Both the position numbers and the translations under genes were made by a program. Of a DNA stretch of 32,490 nucleotides, positions 1 through 8,359 are shown piece by piece. Each line of letters begins with the position of its first letter. The first letter of the stretch is position 1. The notes below the pieces were generated by a model that searched no databases, was not told the DNA's origin, and saw only the letters and a program-made list of their open reading frames with translations. Where the stretch lies: contig JAFLCL010000069.1 of the NCBI GenBank assembly GCA_017303575.1, positions 1 to 32,490 on the forward strand, read 5' to 3'. This DNA is from Deltaproteobacteria bacterium. GTDB taxonomy: Bacteria; Myxococcota_A; Polyangia; Polyangiales; Sandaracinaceae.

Positions 1-661
1 GCTCGACGGCGACTGGCGCGGCGACGACTGGCGCGACGGCGACTGGCGCGGCGACCACCGGTGCGACGACGACGGGGGCCACCTCGACCGTCGCCGCGAC
101 GATCGGTGCAGGCTCGGTGCCGGCGCTCGACGGTCTCTTCGCGCTCACGCGCGCGCTCGGACGCGGTGTCATCGGCTCGACGGTCACTGAAGGCTTCGCT
201 GCCGGCGCGGAATCGTTCGCGACCGTAGGCTTCACGACGGGCTCCGAAGCCTTCGCGACGGGCGGGGAAGGCTTCTCGACGGGCTCCGAAGGCTTCGCGA
301 GGACCTGCGATGGCTTCGTGCCGCTCGTCGGGCGACGCGCCGCGATCAGCTTGCCCGGGGAGGTCGGCGCTGTCGTCTGTCCGCTCGAGGACTTGGTCGG
401 CGTGGCCACCGATCCACTCGAGGACTTCGCCGCTGCGATCTGTCCGCTCGAGGACTTCGTCGTGGCCGCAGCGGTCTGTCCGCTCGAGGACTTCGTGGTG
501 ACCGCCTTGGTCTGTCCGCTCGAGGACTTCGTGGTGACCGCCTTGGTCTGTCCGCTCGAGGACTTCGTCGGTGCCTTGAGGGCGCCGCTCGAGCTCCGAC
601 CCTTCGTCGTGGTGCGAGCAGACTGGGGCGAGCGCGCGGTGGGTCGTTTCTTCATCGCCAT
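1..661 (-). CDS. Lys/Ser/Pro/Ala-rich repeat protein, partial (C-terminus off the left edge)
   Basis: Starting from ATG at 661 the minus strand stays open to the window edge, giving 220 residues with no stop. It begins MAMKKRPTARSPQSARTTTK and then has six KSSSG units, mostly KSSSGQTKAVTT-like, preceded by a degenerate RSSSGALKAPT copy. Next comes a KPSEPV/KPSPPV stretch, and finally an APVVAAPVAV stretch that runs out of the window. There is no signal peptide or membrane segment in the visible part. The gene lies 10 bp after the stop of the upstream SDR gene on the same strand, so co-transcription is likely. A second in-frame ATG at 655 is possible. The visible part looks like a disordered basic N-terminal tail or linker; any folded domain would lie beyond the edge. 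A histone H1-like or phasin-like protein, or an enzyme with a long disordered leader, are all possible. Function unknown; the reading frame itself is well supported by repeat periodicity. Confidence 0.72.
   Translation of the reverse strand, partial: MAMKKRPTARSPQSARTTTKGRSSSGALKAPTKSSSGQTKAVTTKSSSGQTKAVTTKSSSGQTAAATTKSSSGQIAAAKSSSGSVATPTKSSSGQTTAPTSPGKLIAARRPTSGTKPSQVLAKPSEPVEKPSPPVAKASEPVVKPTVANDSAPAAKPSVTVEPMTPRPSARVSAKRPSSAGTEPAPIVAATVEVAPVVVAPVVAAPVAVAPVVAAPVAVE
375..581 (-). repeat. Tandem 30-36 bp repeats encoding KSSSGQT units
   Basis: Six repeat units begin at about 375, 408, 438, 474, 510 and 546. Spacings are 33, 30, 36, 36 and 36 bp, always a multiple of three. The units at 474-509 and 510-545 are identical over 36 bp. 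On the minus strand each unit encodes a KSSSG core plus a variable five- to seven-residue tail such as QTKAVTT, QTAAATT or SVATPT. Identical neighbours suggest recent copy-number change by slippage or recombination. Confidence 0.9.
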
Positions 662-671
662 GGATCGCTCG

Positions 672-1799
672 TCACGCAGTGGGAGACAAGAGACGCGCCT
701 CGCGCAGGCGGAGCGCACCGCCGAAGTCGAGCACGGCTTCCTTGGTCGTGAACGCCGGCACGAAGCCGAGCTCCCGACGCGCGCGCGTCCCATCGGCGAC
801 GCAGAGGTGTCGGAGGAAATCGACGAACGGCGACGGCGCCTCGTTGAGGCCGGCCATCCACAAGAGCTCGGTCCCTCGCGTGAGCAGCGGACCGGGCACC
901 GGCAGCGCCGCGCGTCCTGCGAGCTTCACGATCGTCGAGACCGGCAGCACGCCTTGGCCCGTGATGTTGAACGCGCCGCGCGCGTGCGTGCTCGCCGCGC
1001 CGGTCCGGTCCCAGCGTGAGGGATCGAGCGCGAGCACGAGCGCGCTCACGGCGTCCATCTCGTGCACCAGCTGAACGAGGGGATCGAAGCCCAAGAGCGT
1101 CGGCACGATGCGGCGCGACAGCCATCGCGTGACCCAGCTGCGCACGGTGGGGCCCAAGATCGGCGCGAAGCGCAGCACGGCCACCGACGTGTCGGGACGA
1201 TCCTTCGCGAACCGCTCGACCTCGCGCTCGGCGTCGATCTTGTCGGCGAGGAAGCTGCACTCGGCCTGATCGAACGAGCGACCGAACGAGCTCGTGCGCC
1301 CGCTGCGGATGCCGCGGAGCGGCGCGCTCTCCTTCAGGAAGTTCGGGTTCGCGGGGTGCGGCCCGTAGAGCAGCGTCTGCGAGGCGACGACCACGCGCTC
1401 CACCGGCGACTCGCGGCACGCGTGCAGCACGTGCATCGTGCCGACGCTCTCGAGCTCGTGCGCCCACGGCTCGGCGGTGGTGGGGCTCGAGAGGAACGCG
1501 AGGTGCGCGAGCTCGGTGACCTTCTCCGCGCGGAGGATCTCGGTGAGGCGCGCCGACACCGCAGGCTGCGTGAGATCCACGCGGTAGGCGCGGCTCTTTC
1601 GTCCTGCGGTCGGTGGCGAGGCCACGTCGAGGATGACGATGCGCTCGACGTCCTCGCGCTCCTCGAGCACGCCCACGAGGTTCTTGCCCAGGAACGCGCA
1701 GGCGCCCGTCACGGCGACCACGCGCGGGCGCGTGCGCGGGAGCTGCGAGGCTCGGCGTTCGATGGCGGTCTTGGGCTTGTGGGAGGGGACCCCGCTCAC
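672..1799 (-). CDS. NAD(P)-dependent epimerase/dehydratase-like SDR protein
   Basis: A 375-residue soluble protein of the extended/atypical short-chain dehydrogenase family. A Rossmann nucleotide-binding motif is visible as VTGACAFLGKNL (residues 30-41), with Ala in place of the middle Gly, after a 25-residue basic N-terminus. VVVASQTLLYGPHP carries the usual strand-4 Ser/Thr position. The catalytic YxxxK region appears as FLADKIDAE, so the lysine is present but the tyrosine is Phe. That makes a classical oxidoreductase cycle doubtful and fits an atypical SDR that binds NAD(P) with altered or regulatory activity (inference). The C-terminal half (HEMDAVSALVLAL, GAFNITG) matches the substrate-binding part of epimerases. 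ATG 1799 is the only start that gives a sensible N-terminus. The KSSSG-repeat gene follows 10 bp downstream. Substrate unknown. Confidence 0.85.
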   Translation of the reverse strand: MSGVPSHKPKTAIERRASQLPRTRPRVVAVTGACAFLGKNLVGVLEEREDVERIVILDVASPPTAGRKSRAYRVDLTQPAVSARLTEILRAEKVTELAHLAFLSSPTTAEPWAHELESVGTMHVLHACRESPVERVVVASQTLLYGPHPANPNFLKESAPLRGIRSGRTSSFGRSFDQAECSFLADKIDAEREVERFAKDRPDTSVAVLRFAPILGPTVRSWVTRWLSRRIVPTLLGFDPLVQLVHEMDAVSALVLALDPSRWDRTGAASTHARGAFNITGQGVLPVSTIVKLAGRAALPVPGPLLTRGTELLWMAGLNEAPSPFVDFLRHLCVADGTRARRELGFVPAFTTKEAVLDFGGALRLREARLLSPTA

Positions 1800-1983
1800 G
1801 GCGGCGCGACTCTACCCAAGTTTGGCCAAACGGCGAGGCCGGCAGGGAGTGCTCGAGCACGCCGGAGGTCCCTCGACCCGGGCAACTCTGGAACGCGGCC
1901 AGCGGCGCGAGACGTTGCTATCGTGCCGCCCCTTGTCGAGCCCGGCCGACATCGATCCACGACCTTCGACGGGCGCACCGCCC

Positions 1984-3756
1984 GTGGACGCCCTCGCGCT
2001 TCCGGGCGCCGCGTCGCGCTTCCGCATCGGCCCACGTTCGCGCCTCGTCTCCGCGCTGGCCATCGCGGCGTTCGCGTACCTCTACGTCTTTCCGTACTTC
2101 GCGCGCGTCAACAACCCCAACGAGAACGTGCGGTTCTACATGACCGCCGCGATCGTCGACGACGGCACCTACCACATCGATCACGTGCGCGAGCGCTGGG
2201 GCTGGGTGAACGACGCAGCGGTGTACGAGGGCCACTACTGCTCGGTGAAGGCGCCCGCGACGAGCATGATCGGCGTGCCGGCGTACTGGGCGTACCGACA
2301 GCTCACCGCGATCCAGGGCGTGCCCTTCGATCGCACCCGCGCGCTCTGGGCGGTGCGTGTCTTCGCCTCGGTGATCCCGTGCCTGCTCTTCTTGGTCGCG
2401 TACTACCGCTGGCTCCAGCGGCGCGGCGGCGAGCCCGTGATCCGCGATGCGATCTTCGTGTCGCTCGCGATCGGCTCGATGTTCTACGCGTACGCGATCC
2501 TCTTCGTGACGCACTCGCTCAGCGCGGTGGCGGCGTTCGGCGCGTTCATGCTGCTGCGCGACGCGCGGCACGCGCAGACGATCAGCTGGCGCGATGCGAC
2601 GCTCGCGGGCTTCCTCGCCGCGCTGGTCACCGCCACCGAGTACCCCGGCTTTCCCGCCACGGCGTTCCTCTGTCTCTACGCGCTCGCGTGCGTGAGGCCG
2701 TGGCCGCGGCTCGCGGGCTTCGTGATCGGCGCGCTCGTGCCCACGCTCGCCGTCCTTCACTTCCACGACGTCTGCTACGGCAGCCCGTTCACGCCGGGCC
2801 ACGGCTACCTCGAGAACGATCAGTTCCGCGACGCCATGCACTCGGGCTTCTACGGCGCCGATGGTGTGCGCTGGGAGGCCGCGGGCGGGCTGCTGTTCGA
2901 TCCCGCGTACGGCTTCTTCATCACCTCACCGATCTTCTTCCTCGCGATCGTCGGAGCGCCCGTGGTCTTCGCGCGCAGGCGCGAGCGGCTCGACGTGATC
3001 GTCGCGCTGCTGGTGTGCGGGAGCACGTGGGCGCTCATCTCGCTGATGAACAACTGGCGCGGCGGCTGGACGGTCGGCGCGCGCTACCTCGCGGTCGCGC
3101 TCCCGTTCGCAGGCTGGCTCGCGCTCGAGGGCGCGCGCTGGCTCGTGAAGAAGACGTGGTCGCCGCGCGCGATCGGGGCGCTCGCCGTCGCCTGCGCGTC
3201 GGTGGGCTTGCTGCTCCAGGGCGCGCCGTCTGCGTACTACCCGCATCTGCCCGAGGCCTTCACGCGGCCCTTGCCGCAGCTGATTCGCTGGCTCGTGCGG
3301 CACGACTTCGCGCCCTACAACGCGGGCCGCTTCTTCTTCGGGTGGACGGGCACGGCGTCGATGGCGCCGCTCCTCCTCGTGGGTGCGTTCTCGATCGCGT
3401 GGATCGCGTGGGGCGAGAAGAAGCTCCAGGACCGCCTCGCTGTGTGGCTGACGTCCTTCCTCCTCTCCTCGTGGATCGTCGCGCCGTTCATCATGCCGGA
3501 CTTCGAGCGCGAGGCCGGAGCGAACGACGCGCGGCGATTCGTGGAGGACTTCTGGGATCCGCACGGTGAGGATCTCGCCTCGCGTCTGGAGGCGCGCGTG
3601 CGGGCGGGCGAAGCGAGCGAGCACGACCTCGAGCGCCTCCTCTCGACGTACGAAGAAGAAGGACGCACCAGCGACGCACAGCGCACGCGCCGCACGCTGG
3701 AGCGAATGCGAAGCGCGGCAGCGCGACCGATCGAGCCAACGTCCGGCGGCACGTGA
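1984..3756 (+). CDS. Polytopic membrane protein, GT-C glycosyltransferase-like
   Basis: About 590 residues with many hydrophobic segments, the first at residues 21-40 (LVSALAIAAFAYLYVFPYF). After it comes a loop with NNPNENVRFYM, DDGTYHIDH and GHYCSVKAPATSMIGVPAY. Loops of the form 'NPNE..R...A.v..GT..ID......G..YS.KAPG' occur in large bacterial membrane proteins annotated as family-39/GT-C-like glycosyltransferases, which use lipid-linked sugars in the periplasm. That assignment rests on remembered similarity. The last ~85 residues are soluble, charged and helical (DLERLLSTYEEEGRTSDAQR). The frame is open far upstream, so the start is uncertain: GTG 1984 is chosen because it lies just before the first helix, with TTG 1933 and TTG 1915 as alternatives. 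The stop overlaps the next ATG by one base (TGATG), so translation is probably coupled to the TonB-dependent receptor. Confidence 0.65.
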   Translation: MDALALPGAASRFRIGPRSRLVSALAIAAFAYLYVFPYFARVNNPNENVRFYMTAAIVDDGTYHIDHVRERWGWVNDAAVYEGHYCSVKAPATSMIGVPAYWAYRQLTAIQGVPFDRTRALWAVRVFASVIPCLLFLVAYYRWLQRRGGEPVIRDAIFVSLAIGSMFYAYAILFVTHSLSAVAAFGAFMLLRDARHAQTISWRDATLAGFLAALVTATEYPGFPATAFLCLYALACVRPWPRLAGFVIGALVPTLAVLHFHDVCYGSPFTPGHGYLENDQFRDAMHSGFYGADGVRWEAAGGLLFDPAYGFFITSPIFFLAIVGAPVVFARRRERLDVIVALLVCGSTWALISLMNNWRGGWTVGARYLAVALPFAGWLALEGARWLVKKTWSPRAIGALAVACASVGLLLQGAPSAYYPHLPEAFTRPLPQLIRWLVRHDFAPYNAGRFFFGWTGTASMAPLLLVGAFSIAWIAWGEKKLQDRLAVWLTSFLLSSWIVAPFIMPDFEREAGANDARRFVEDFWDPHGEDLASRLEARVRAGEASEHDLERLLSTYEEEGRTSDAQRTRRTLERMRSAAARPIEPTSGGT

Positions 3757-5816
3757 TGCGCGGCGCGATCGGCGTGCTCGCGCTCTCGCTCGTGACGACA
3801 GCGGCCGTGCACGCGCAGACCTCGCCCGAGCGCGAGAGCCCCGCAGACGAGACCGGAGAGCCCACCTTCGGCGCCAGCGCGCGGGTCTCGCGGATCGGCG
3901 TCGACGCGATCGATCCCTCCGCGTCGGCCACCACCATCACGCTCACCGATCGACCGCGCGCGCTCGAGACGATGGACGAGATCCTCCGCGAAGCACCGGG
4001 CGCGCGCGCGCGTCGCACCTCGAGCTACGGCGGCTTCAGCACGCTCTCGCTGCGCGGCGCGGACGCAGAGCACACGGCCGTGATGATCGGCGATCTGCCG
4101 CTCGTCGCCGCCGACGGCTCGGCGGTGGATCTCTCGACCTTGCCCCCGTGGATGTTCGAGCGCGTCGAGGTGTACCGAGGCGGTGCGCCGCTGTGGCTGG
4201 GATCGGGCGCGATCGGCGGCGTCGTGCGCCTCGTGCCGCGCGAGGGACGCACGCGACGCCTCGAGCTCGCGGCGGGCCTGGGCAGCTTCGATCGCTACCA
4301 AGGACGCGCCACGGTGAGCGTGGGTGATGACGGGCTGCGAGCGACGGTCGGCGCAGGTCTGGTCAGTGTTCGTGGCGATTTTCCCTACCGTGACGACGGA
4401 GGGACCGCGTTCGACACGACCGATGATCGCGAGCGAGGTCGGCAGAACGCGCAGCTCCTCGAGGGCACGGGCCTCGTGCACCTGAGCGCGCGCGCGCTCG
4501 ACGGACGCTTCACGTTGCTCGCGACGGGCCTCGAGCGCACGGGTGGCCTCGAGCCGCCGCCGTCTCGTTTCGTCGACGCTCCCTCCGGTCGTCGTGCCTC
4601 GCAGCGCTTCACGCTCGGCGCCTCGATGGACTGGCTCGAAGGAGGACGCGAGCTCGATCGTGCGGCCGAGGCGCGCTGGCAACTCTCGATGGCGGTCGGC
4701 GCGGGCCTCGAGGAACGGCTCGTGAGCGACCCACTCGCCCAGTTCGGGCAGGTGCCGCGCGAGGCCACCGACGAGCTCGCGCGTGTGTACGCGCGCGTCG
4801 CGGGCTCGATCGCCATCGAGGACTGGCTCGCGATCACCGCCATCGCACAGTACGCGCACGAAGAGATCACGAGCTCCGATCGCTTGATCGCGCGCGTCTC
4901 CCCCGAGCGCGCGCGCGTGAGCAGCCGACGCGACTCGGCGGCGCTCGGGATCGAGCCGCGCGTGTCGCTCGAGATCGACGACGTGCGCGTGGAAGGACGC
5001 CTCGCCGGCCGGATCGAGGGATCGTTCGCGTCGCTGATCGACGCCGCGGGCGAGCGGACGATCGATCCGCAGTCGGTCGAGCTCACGCTGCCGACGGGAC
5101 GTGCGTCGGTGCTCGTCGAGATCGCACGTGTGCTGTCGCTCGTGGGCAGCGCGTCGATCGCGACGCGGGCGCCCTCGAGCCTCGAGCTGTTCGGTGATCG
5201 CGGCTACCTCGCGGGCAATGTGCTCTTGCAGCCCGAGACCTCGTACGGCGGCGATCTCGGCGCGGTGCTCGCGGGTCGCACCGACGCCGTCCGTGGTCGC
5301 ATCGAGGTGCGCGGCTTCGCGTCGTACGTCGAGGATCTGATCCGCTACCAGCGTGTCGCGCAGAACCAAGCCGTGCCCCTCAACGTGCAGGCCGCGCGCC
5401 TCGCTGGCCTCGAGGCGGGTGTGTCGGGCGACGTCTTCGATCTCGTGCGTCTCGATGGCGCGTTGACCTTCCTCGATGCGCGCGACGTCGCCGCCGATCG
5501 CGCGCTGCCGCTTCGTCCCTCGCTCGTCGCCTACGCGCGCCTCGAAGGCTACGCGGACGGGCCTGGAGTCTTGTCGGGAGGCCGCCTCTACCTCGAAGTG
5601 GAGCACGTGGGATCGAGCACCGCGGATCCTGCGGCGCTCGTCGCCATCCCCGAGCGCACCACGTTCGGCGCGGGCATCTCGGCGTCGTTCTTCGATGATC
5701 TGTTGCGCCTCGACGTGATCCTCCGCGACGCGCTGGACGCGCGCGGCTACGACGTGCTCGGCCTGCCGCTTCCGGGACGGAGCGTCGCCATCGAGCTCAC
5801 CTGTGCGGGGTGGTGA
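3756..5816 (+). CDS. TonB-dependent outer-membrane receptor
   Basis: 686 residues. A signal peptide ends near AVHA-QT (residues 17-22). The plug domain follows at roughly 55-165: ETMDEILREAPGARAR, then YGGFSTLSLRGADAEHTAVM, the typical 'G....i.iRG......vliDG.pl' pattern, and FERVEVYRGGAPLWLGSGAIGG, the classic plug end. The remaining ~500 residues are alternating beta-strand sequence ending in a C-terminal tryptophan, as expected for BAM-inserted barrels. The family imports iron chelates, cobalamin or glycans using TonB energy; the plug is most like the BtuB/vitamin-B12 branch, but the substrate cannot be read from sequence. ATG 3756 overlaps the upstream stop; a GTG at 3753 is also in frame. 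No periplasmic binding protein or ABC transporter lies nearby. The gene ends 13 bp from the convergent channel gene. Confidence 0.9.
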   Translation: MRGAIGVLALSLVTTAAVHAQTSPERESPADETGEPTFGASARVSRIGVDAIDPSASATTITLTDRPRALETMDEILREAPGARARRTSSYGGFSTLSLRGADAEHTAVMIGDLPLVAADGSAVDLSTLPPWMFERVEVYRGGAPLWLGSGAIGGVVRLVPREGRTRRLELAAGLGSFDRYQGRATVSVGDDGLRATVGAGLVSVRGDFPYRDDGGTAFDTTDDRERGRQNAQLLEGTGLVHLSARALDGRFTLLATGLERTGGLEPPPSRFVDAPSGRRASQRFTLGASMDWLEGGRELDRAAEARWQLSMAVGAGLEERLVSDPLAQFGQVPREATDELARVYARVAGSIAIEDWLAITAIAQYAHEEITSSDRLIARVSPERARVSSRRDSAALGIEPRVSLEIDDVRVEGRLAGRIEGSFASLIDAAGERTIDPQSVELTLPTGRASVLVEIARVLSLVGSASIATRAPSSLELFGDRGYLAGNVLLQPETSYGGDLGAVLAGRTDAVRGRIEVRGFASYVEDLIRYQRVAQNQAVPLNVQAARLAGLEAGVSGDVFDLVRLDGALTFLDARDVAADRALPLRPSLVAYARLEGYADGPGVLSGGRLYLEVEHVGSSTADPAALVAIPERTTFGAGISASFFDDLLRLDVILRDALDARGYDVLGLPLPGRSVAIELTCAGW

Positions 5817-5829
5817 ACGGGGTGACGGA

Positions 5830-6738
5830 TCACAGATCGGACGGCTGCGTGTCGTGGAAGCGGCGGTAGTCGGCGACCCGCAGTCCGTCTCCGGCGGCGT
5901 TGGCCGCGAGGATGTCGACGAAGCGTGCCCCCCACACCATCTCCTCGGGGCCGTAGGAGCGTCGCGTGTGCACGGTGGCCGACGAGTGCTCGTCCACGCC
6001 CGAGAGCACGACGATCATTTCGGCCCCCTGGGCCACGAGAGACTCCTTCGTCTCGGCGTGGAACGGGCTCGTCGGGGTGATGCGGTGCATCGCGGTCCAG
6101 CCGATCCAAAAGAGCGGGTTGGTGCTGCGCACGAGCTCGACGTCCTGGACCTTGCGGAACGTCTCGCCCTCGAGCGTCTTGGTCGTCTTGGCGATCGTCA
6201 CCGACAACGACGCCTGGAGCAGGCGGTTGCCGCGCGCGTTCGCGAGCCGGAAGAGCAGGGTCGGCTGCCCCTCGTGCTTGGAGATGCACACGACGTTGCT
6301 GAACAGCACGTTCGCGGTCGGCGTGGCGAACTTCGCGAAGATGAGCCCCGTGAGCAGCGCCGTGATGAGGAGACCGACGAACGACTCGATCGTGACGAGC
6401 ACGTGCGCGAGCGTGCTCGTGGGCACCATCCGGCCGTAGCCGATCGTCATCATCGACTCGACGCTGAAGAAGTACGCGTCGAGGAACGATCCCGGCTCCG
6501 TGTTCTCGATGCCTCCCGGGTCGAGCCAGTAGAGCGTCGCGAAGAGCGCGTTCACGAGGAGGTACGCTGCGAAGGCCAGGAGCAGGAACGAGCGCCACTG
6601 CATCGTGAGGAGGCGGTGGAACAGATCGGCGAGCGGCGAGCCAGGAAGACCGATCACCTCGACCGTGGGTCTGCCGCGGTTGTCGAGGTAGCGCTGCGAG
6701 CGAGTCGATCGAGCCATGCGCGCGCGAGCGTACGTCAT
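5830..6738 (-). CDS. Inward-rectifier potassium channel (KirBac family)
   Basis: 302 residues, the usual KirBac length. A slide-helix region (SPLADLFHRLLTMQWRSF) leads into membrane helix 1 (about 50-71). The pore loop carries the selectivity filter TIGYG at residues 98-102, followed by helix 2 (about 110-136). The junction FAKFATPTANVLFSNVVCIS and the rest (to 302) form the cytoplasmic immunoglobulin-like Kir domain, with LLFRLANARGNRLLQASL and NPLFWIGWTAMHRITPTSPF, both typical of the family. The protein conducts K+ across the inner membrane; prokaryotic Kir channels are tetramers inhibited by anionic lipids (family knowledge). ATG 6738 gives a seven-residue extension over ATG 6717 (MARSTRSQ), and either could be the start. 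It is transcribed divergently from ruvX with only 47 bp between them. Confidence 0.93.
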   Translation of the reverse strand: MTYARARMARSTRSQRYLDNRGRPTVEVIGLPGSPLADLFHRLLTMQWRSFLLLAFAAYLLVNALFATLYWLDPGGIENTEPGSFLDAYFFSVESMMTIGYGRMVPTSTLAHVLVTIESFVGLLITALLTGLIFAKFATPTANVLFSNVVCISKHEGQPTLLFRLANARGNRLLQASLSVTIAKTTKTLEGETFRKVQDVELVRSTNPLFWIGWTAMHRITPTSPFHAETKESLVAQGAEMIVVLSGVDEHSSATVHTRRSYGPEEMVWGARFVDILAANAAGDGLRVADYRRFHDTQPSDL

Positions 6739-6785
6739 GCCCGTTCTTCGACGCTCGCGCCGCCTCGCGGTAGAGGACGGCGAGC

Positions 6786-7253
6786 ATGCCTCCGCGCCCG
6801 CGCTCCATGGCGATCGATCCCGGTGAGCGACGCTGGGGCGTCGCCGTGTCCGACGAGGACGACGAGATGGCGCTGCCGCGTCCCGTGCTCACGCCCGCGA
6901 GCGAAGCGGAAGGCCTCGCGACCATCGCGTCGATCGTGCGCGAGGAGAGCGTCGCGGTGATCGTGCTCGGTCTTCCGCTCGAGCTCAGCGGCCGCGAGGG
7001 TCCCGCCGCGAAGAAGGCACGCGCGCTCGGGGCGCGTATGGCGAGCGTCCTCGGGCGACCGGTCGCGATGTGGGACGAGCGCCTCACGAGCGTCGCGGCG
7101 TCGCGGGCGATGTCGGCGGGCGGGCTCTCGCAGAAGAAGCAGCGCGGCAAGGTGGACAGCATCGCCGCTGCGATCCTGCTGGGCGCGTACCTCGAGGCGA
7201 GCGCCGCCGTGCGTGAGAGGGCGATCGCCTACCGCCCCGAGGCGAGCCCGTGA
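6786..7253 (+). CDS. ruvX: Putative pre-16S rRNA nuclease / Holliday-junction resolvase-like protein RuvX (YqgF)
   Basis: 155 residues of the YqgF RNase H-like fold. MAIDPGERRWGVAVSD carries the first catalytic Asp (residue 11). VIVLGLPLELSG is the conserved central strand. WDERLTSVAA (96-105) holds the second acidic motif. GKVDSIAAAILLGAYLE has the last catalytic Asp (124). The family processes the 5' end of 16S rRNA and has been linked to resolvase-like activity. GAGGA at about 6773-6777 sits upstream of ATG 6786, supporting this start over the internal Met8. The stop overlaps the GTG of mltG by four bases (GTGA). ruvX next to mltG is a recurring bacterial arrangement. Confidence 0.93.
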   Translation: MPPRPRSMAIDPGERRWGVAVSDEDDEMALPRPVLTPASEAEGLATIASIVREESVAVIVLGLPLELSGREGPAAKKARALGARMASVLGRPVAMWDERLTSVAASRAMSAGGLSQKKQRGKVDSIAAAILLGAYLEASAAVRERAIAYRPEASP

Positions 7254-8359
7254 GCGCACGGAGCAAGCCGCGATCTCGCGTGCTCGAGGCCGTGCTCGCC
7301 ACCCTCGTCACCGCGGCGATCGGCGCGCTCACGTGGCTCTTCCTCGTCTATCCGGCGGACGTGCGCGGTAGCGGTCGGGGCGCGAGCGAGCTCACCGTGA
7401 TCGTCCAGTCCGACGACGGCATCGACGAGGTCGCCGCCGAGCTCGAGCACCTCGGCGCGATCGACGACGCGTGGCTCTTCGCCTTCTACGCGCGCCTGCT
7501 CGGGGCGGACGAGAGCCTGCGCCGCGGGCCCGTGCGTGTCCGCGGCGACATGTCGATCCACACGCTGCTCGCCCGCCTCGCGGACGGCCTGGGTCCGACG
7601 CAGATCGACATCCTCGTGCCCGAGGGCTTCGATCGACACGAGATCGCGGCGCGGCTCGCGCGCTGGGACGTGTGCGACGAGGATGCGTTCCTCGAGGCGA
7701 CCGAAGATCGCGCGCTGCTCGACGAGCTCGAGATCCCCGGGCCCACCGCCGAGGGCTATCTCTTTCCGGACACCTACACGCTCTCGACAGGCAGTGATCC
7801 GCGTGAGCTCGTCCGGCGCTTCGTGCGCACGTTCCGCAGCGGCACACGCGAGGCGTTCGAGGACGACGACGGCCCCTCGCGCGATCGGCTGCGCGCGCTC
7901 GGCCTCGACGATCACGCGGTGCTCGTGCTCGCCTCGATCGTCGAGCAAGAGGCCGTCGCGCGTGAGGAGCAGCCGCTCATCGCCGGCGTGTTCGTGAACC
8001 GCTTGGAGAGCGACACCTTCCTTCCCCGCCATCGCCTGCAGGCCGATCCCACGATCGCCTATGGCTGCCGCGAAGCGCCCACACGAGCTTCGTGCGAGGG
8101 CTTCGATGGTCGTCGCATCACCCGCGCGATGCTCGAGGACGCAGGCAACCCCTACAACTCGTACCGTCGCGAGGGCTTGCCGCCCGGACCGATCTGCAAC
8201 CCCGGCCTGCCCGCGATCCGCGCGGTCCTCGAGCACGCGCGGCACCAAGACTTCTACTTCGTCGCGCGAGGCGGCGGTCGTCACGTGTTCAGCGCGACGC
8301 TCGACGCGCACAACGAGGGCGTCTCCGACCTCCGCGCACGCGAGCGCGAAGCGAACTAG
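7250..8359 (+). CDS. mltG: Endolytic peptidoglycan transglycosylase MltG
   Basis: 369 residues starting at a GTG that overlaps the ruvX stop. One N-terminal membrane anchor (about 11-34) precedes a LysM-like segment (46-112) and the YceG catalytic domain. Family signatures are EGYLFPDTYTL (168-178), ASIVEQEA (228-235, with the presumed catalytic Glu at 232), LQADPTIAYG (263-272) and NPYNSYRREGLPPGPICNPG (300-319). MltG cuts nascent glycan strands at the periplasmic face of the inner membrane and is thought to set strand length and terminate elongation. A cysteine pair flanks the short insert after the DPTIAYG motif (YGCREAPTRASCEGF). The stop TAG shares its G with the GTG start of the next gene, so the three genes probably form one coupled operon. 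Confidence 0.95.
   Translation: MSARSKPRSRVLEAVLATLVTAAIGALTWLFLVYPADVRGSGRGASELTVIVQSDDGIDEVAAELEHLGAIDDAWLFAFYARLLGADESLRRGPVRVRGDMSIHTLLARLADGLGPTQIDILVPEGFDRHEIAARLARWDVCDEDAFLEATEDRALLDELEIPGPTAEGYLFPDTYTLSTGSDPRELVRRFVRTFRSGTREAFEDDDGPSRDRLRALGLDDHAVLVLASIVEQEAVAREEQPLIAGVFVNRLESDTFLPRHRLQADPTIAYGCREAPTRASCEGFDGRRITRAMLEDAGNPYNSYRREGLPPGPICNPGLPAIRAVLEHARHQDFYFVARGGGRHVFSATLDAHNEGVSDLRAREREAN

Noticed and set aside
1..60. Short GCGCGACGGCGACTG-type direct repeats at the left edge
   Set aside because: They are the DNA of the APV-rich protein segment of the partial minus-strand gene, not an array or origin.
117..1019. 300-codon open frame on the plus strand with repeated GFATGSEGF and VCPLEDFV units
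   Set aside because: It is the antisense of the KSSSG-repeat gene and of the end of the SDR gene. The minus-strand frame has a sensible basic/Ser/Pro composition and a start placed just after the SDR stop; this one crosses two genes.
1062..3569. 835-codon plus-strand open frame overlapping the SDR and GT-C-like genes
   Set aside because: Arg-rich composition with no domain and overlap with two well-supported genes; typical shadow of high-GC coding sequence.
5803..6960. 385-codon plus-strand open frame opposite the potassium channel gene
   Set aside because: Antisense to a protein with an intact TIGYG filter; His/Arg/Glu-rich shadow composition.
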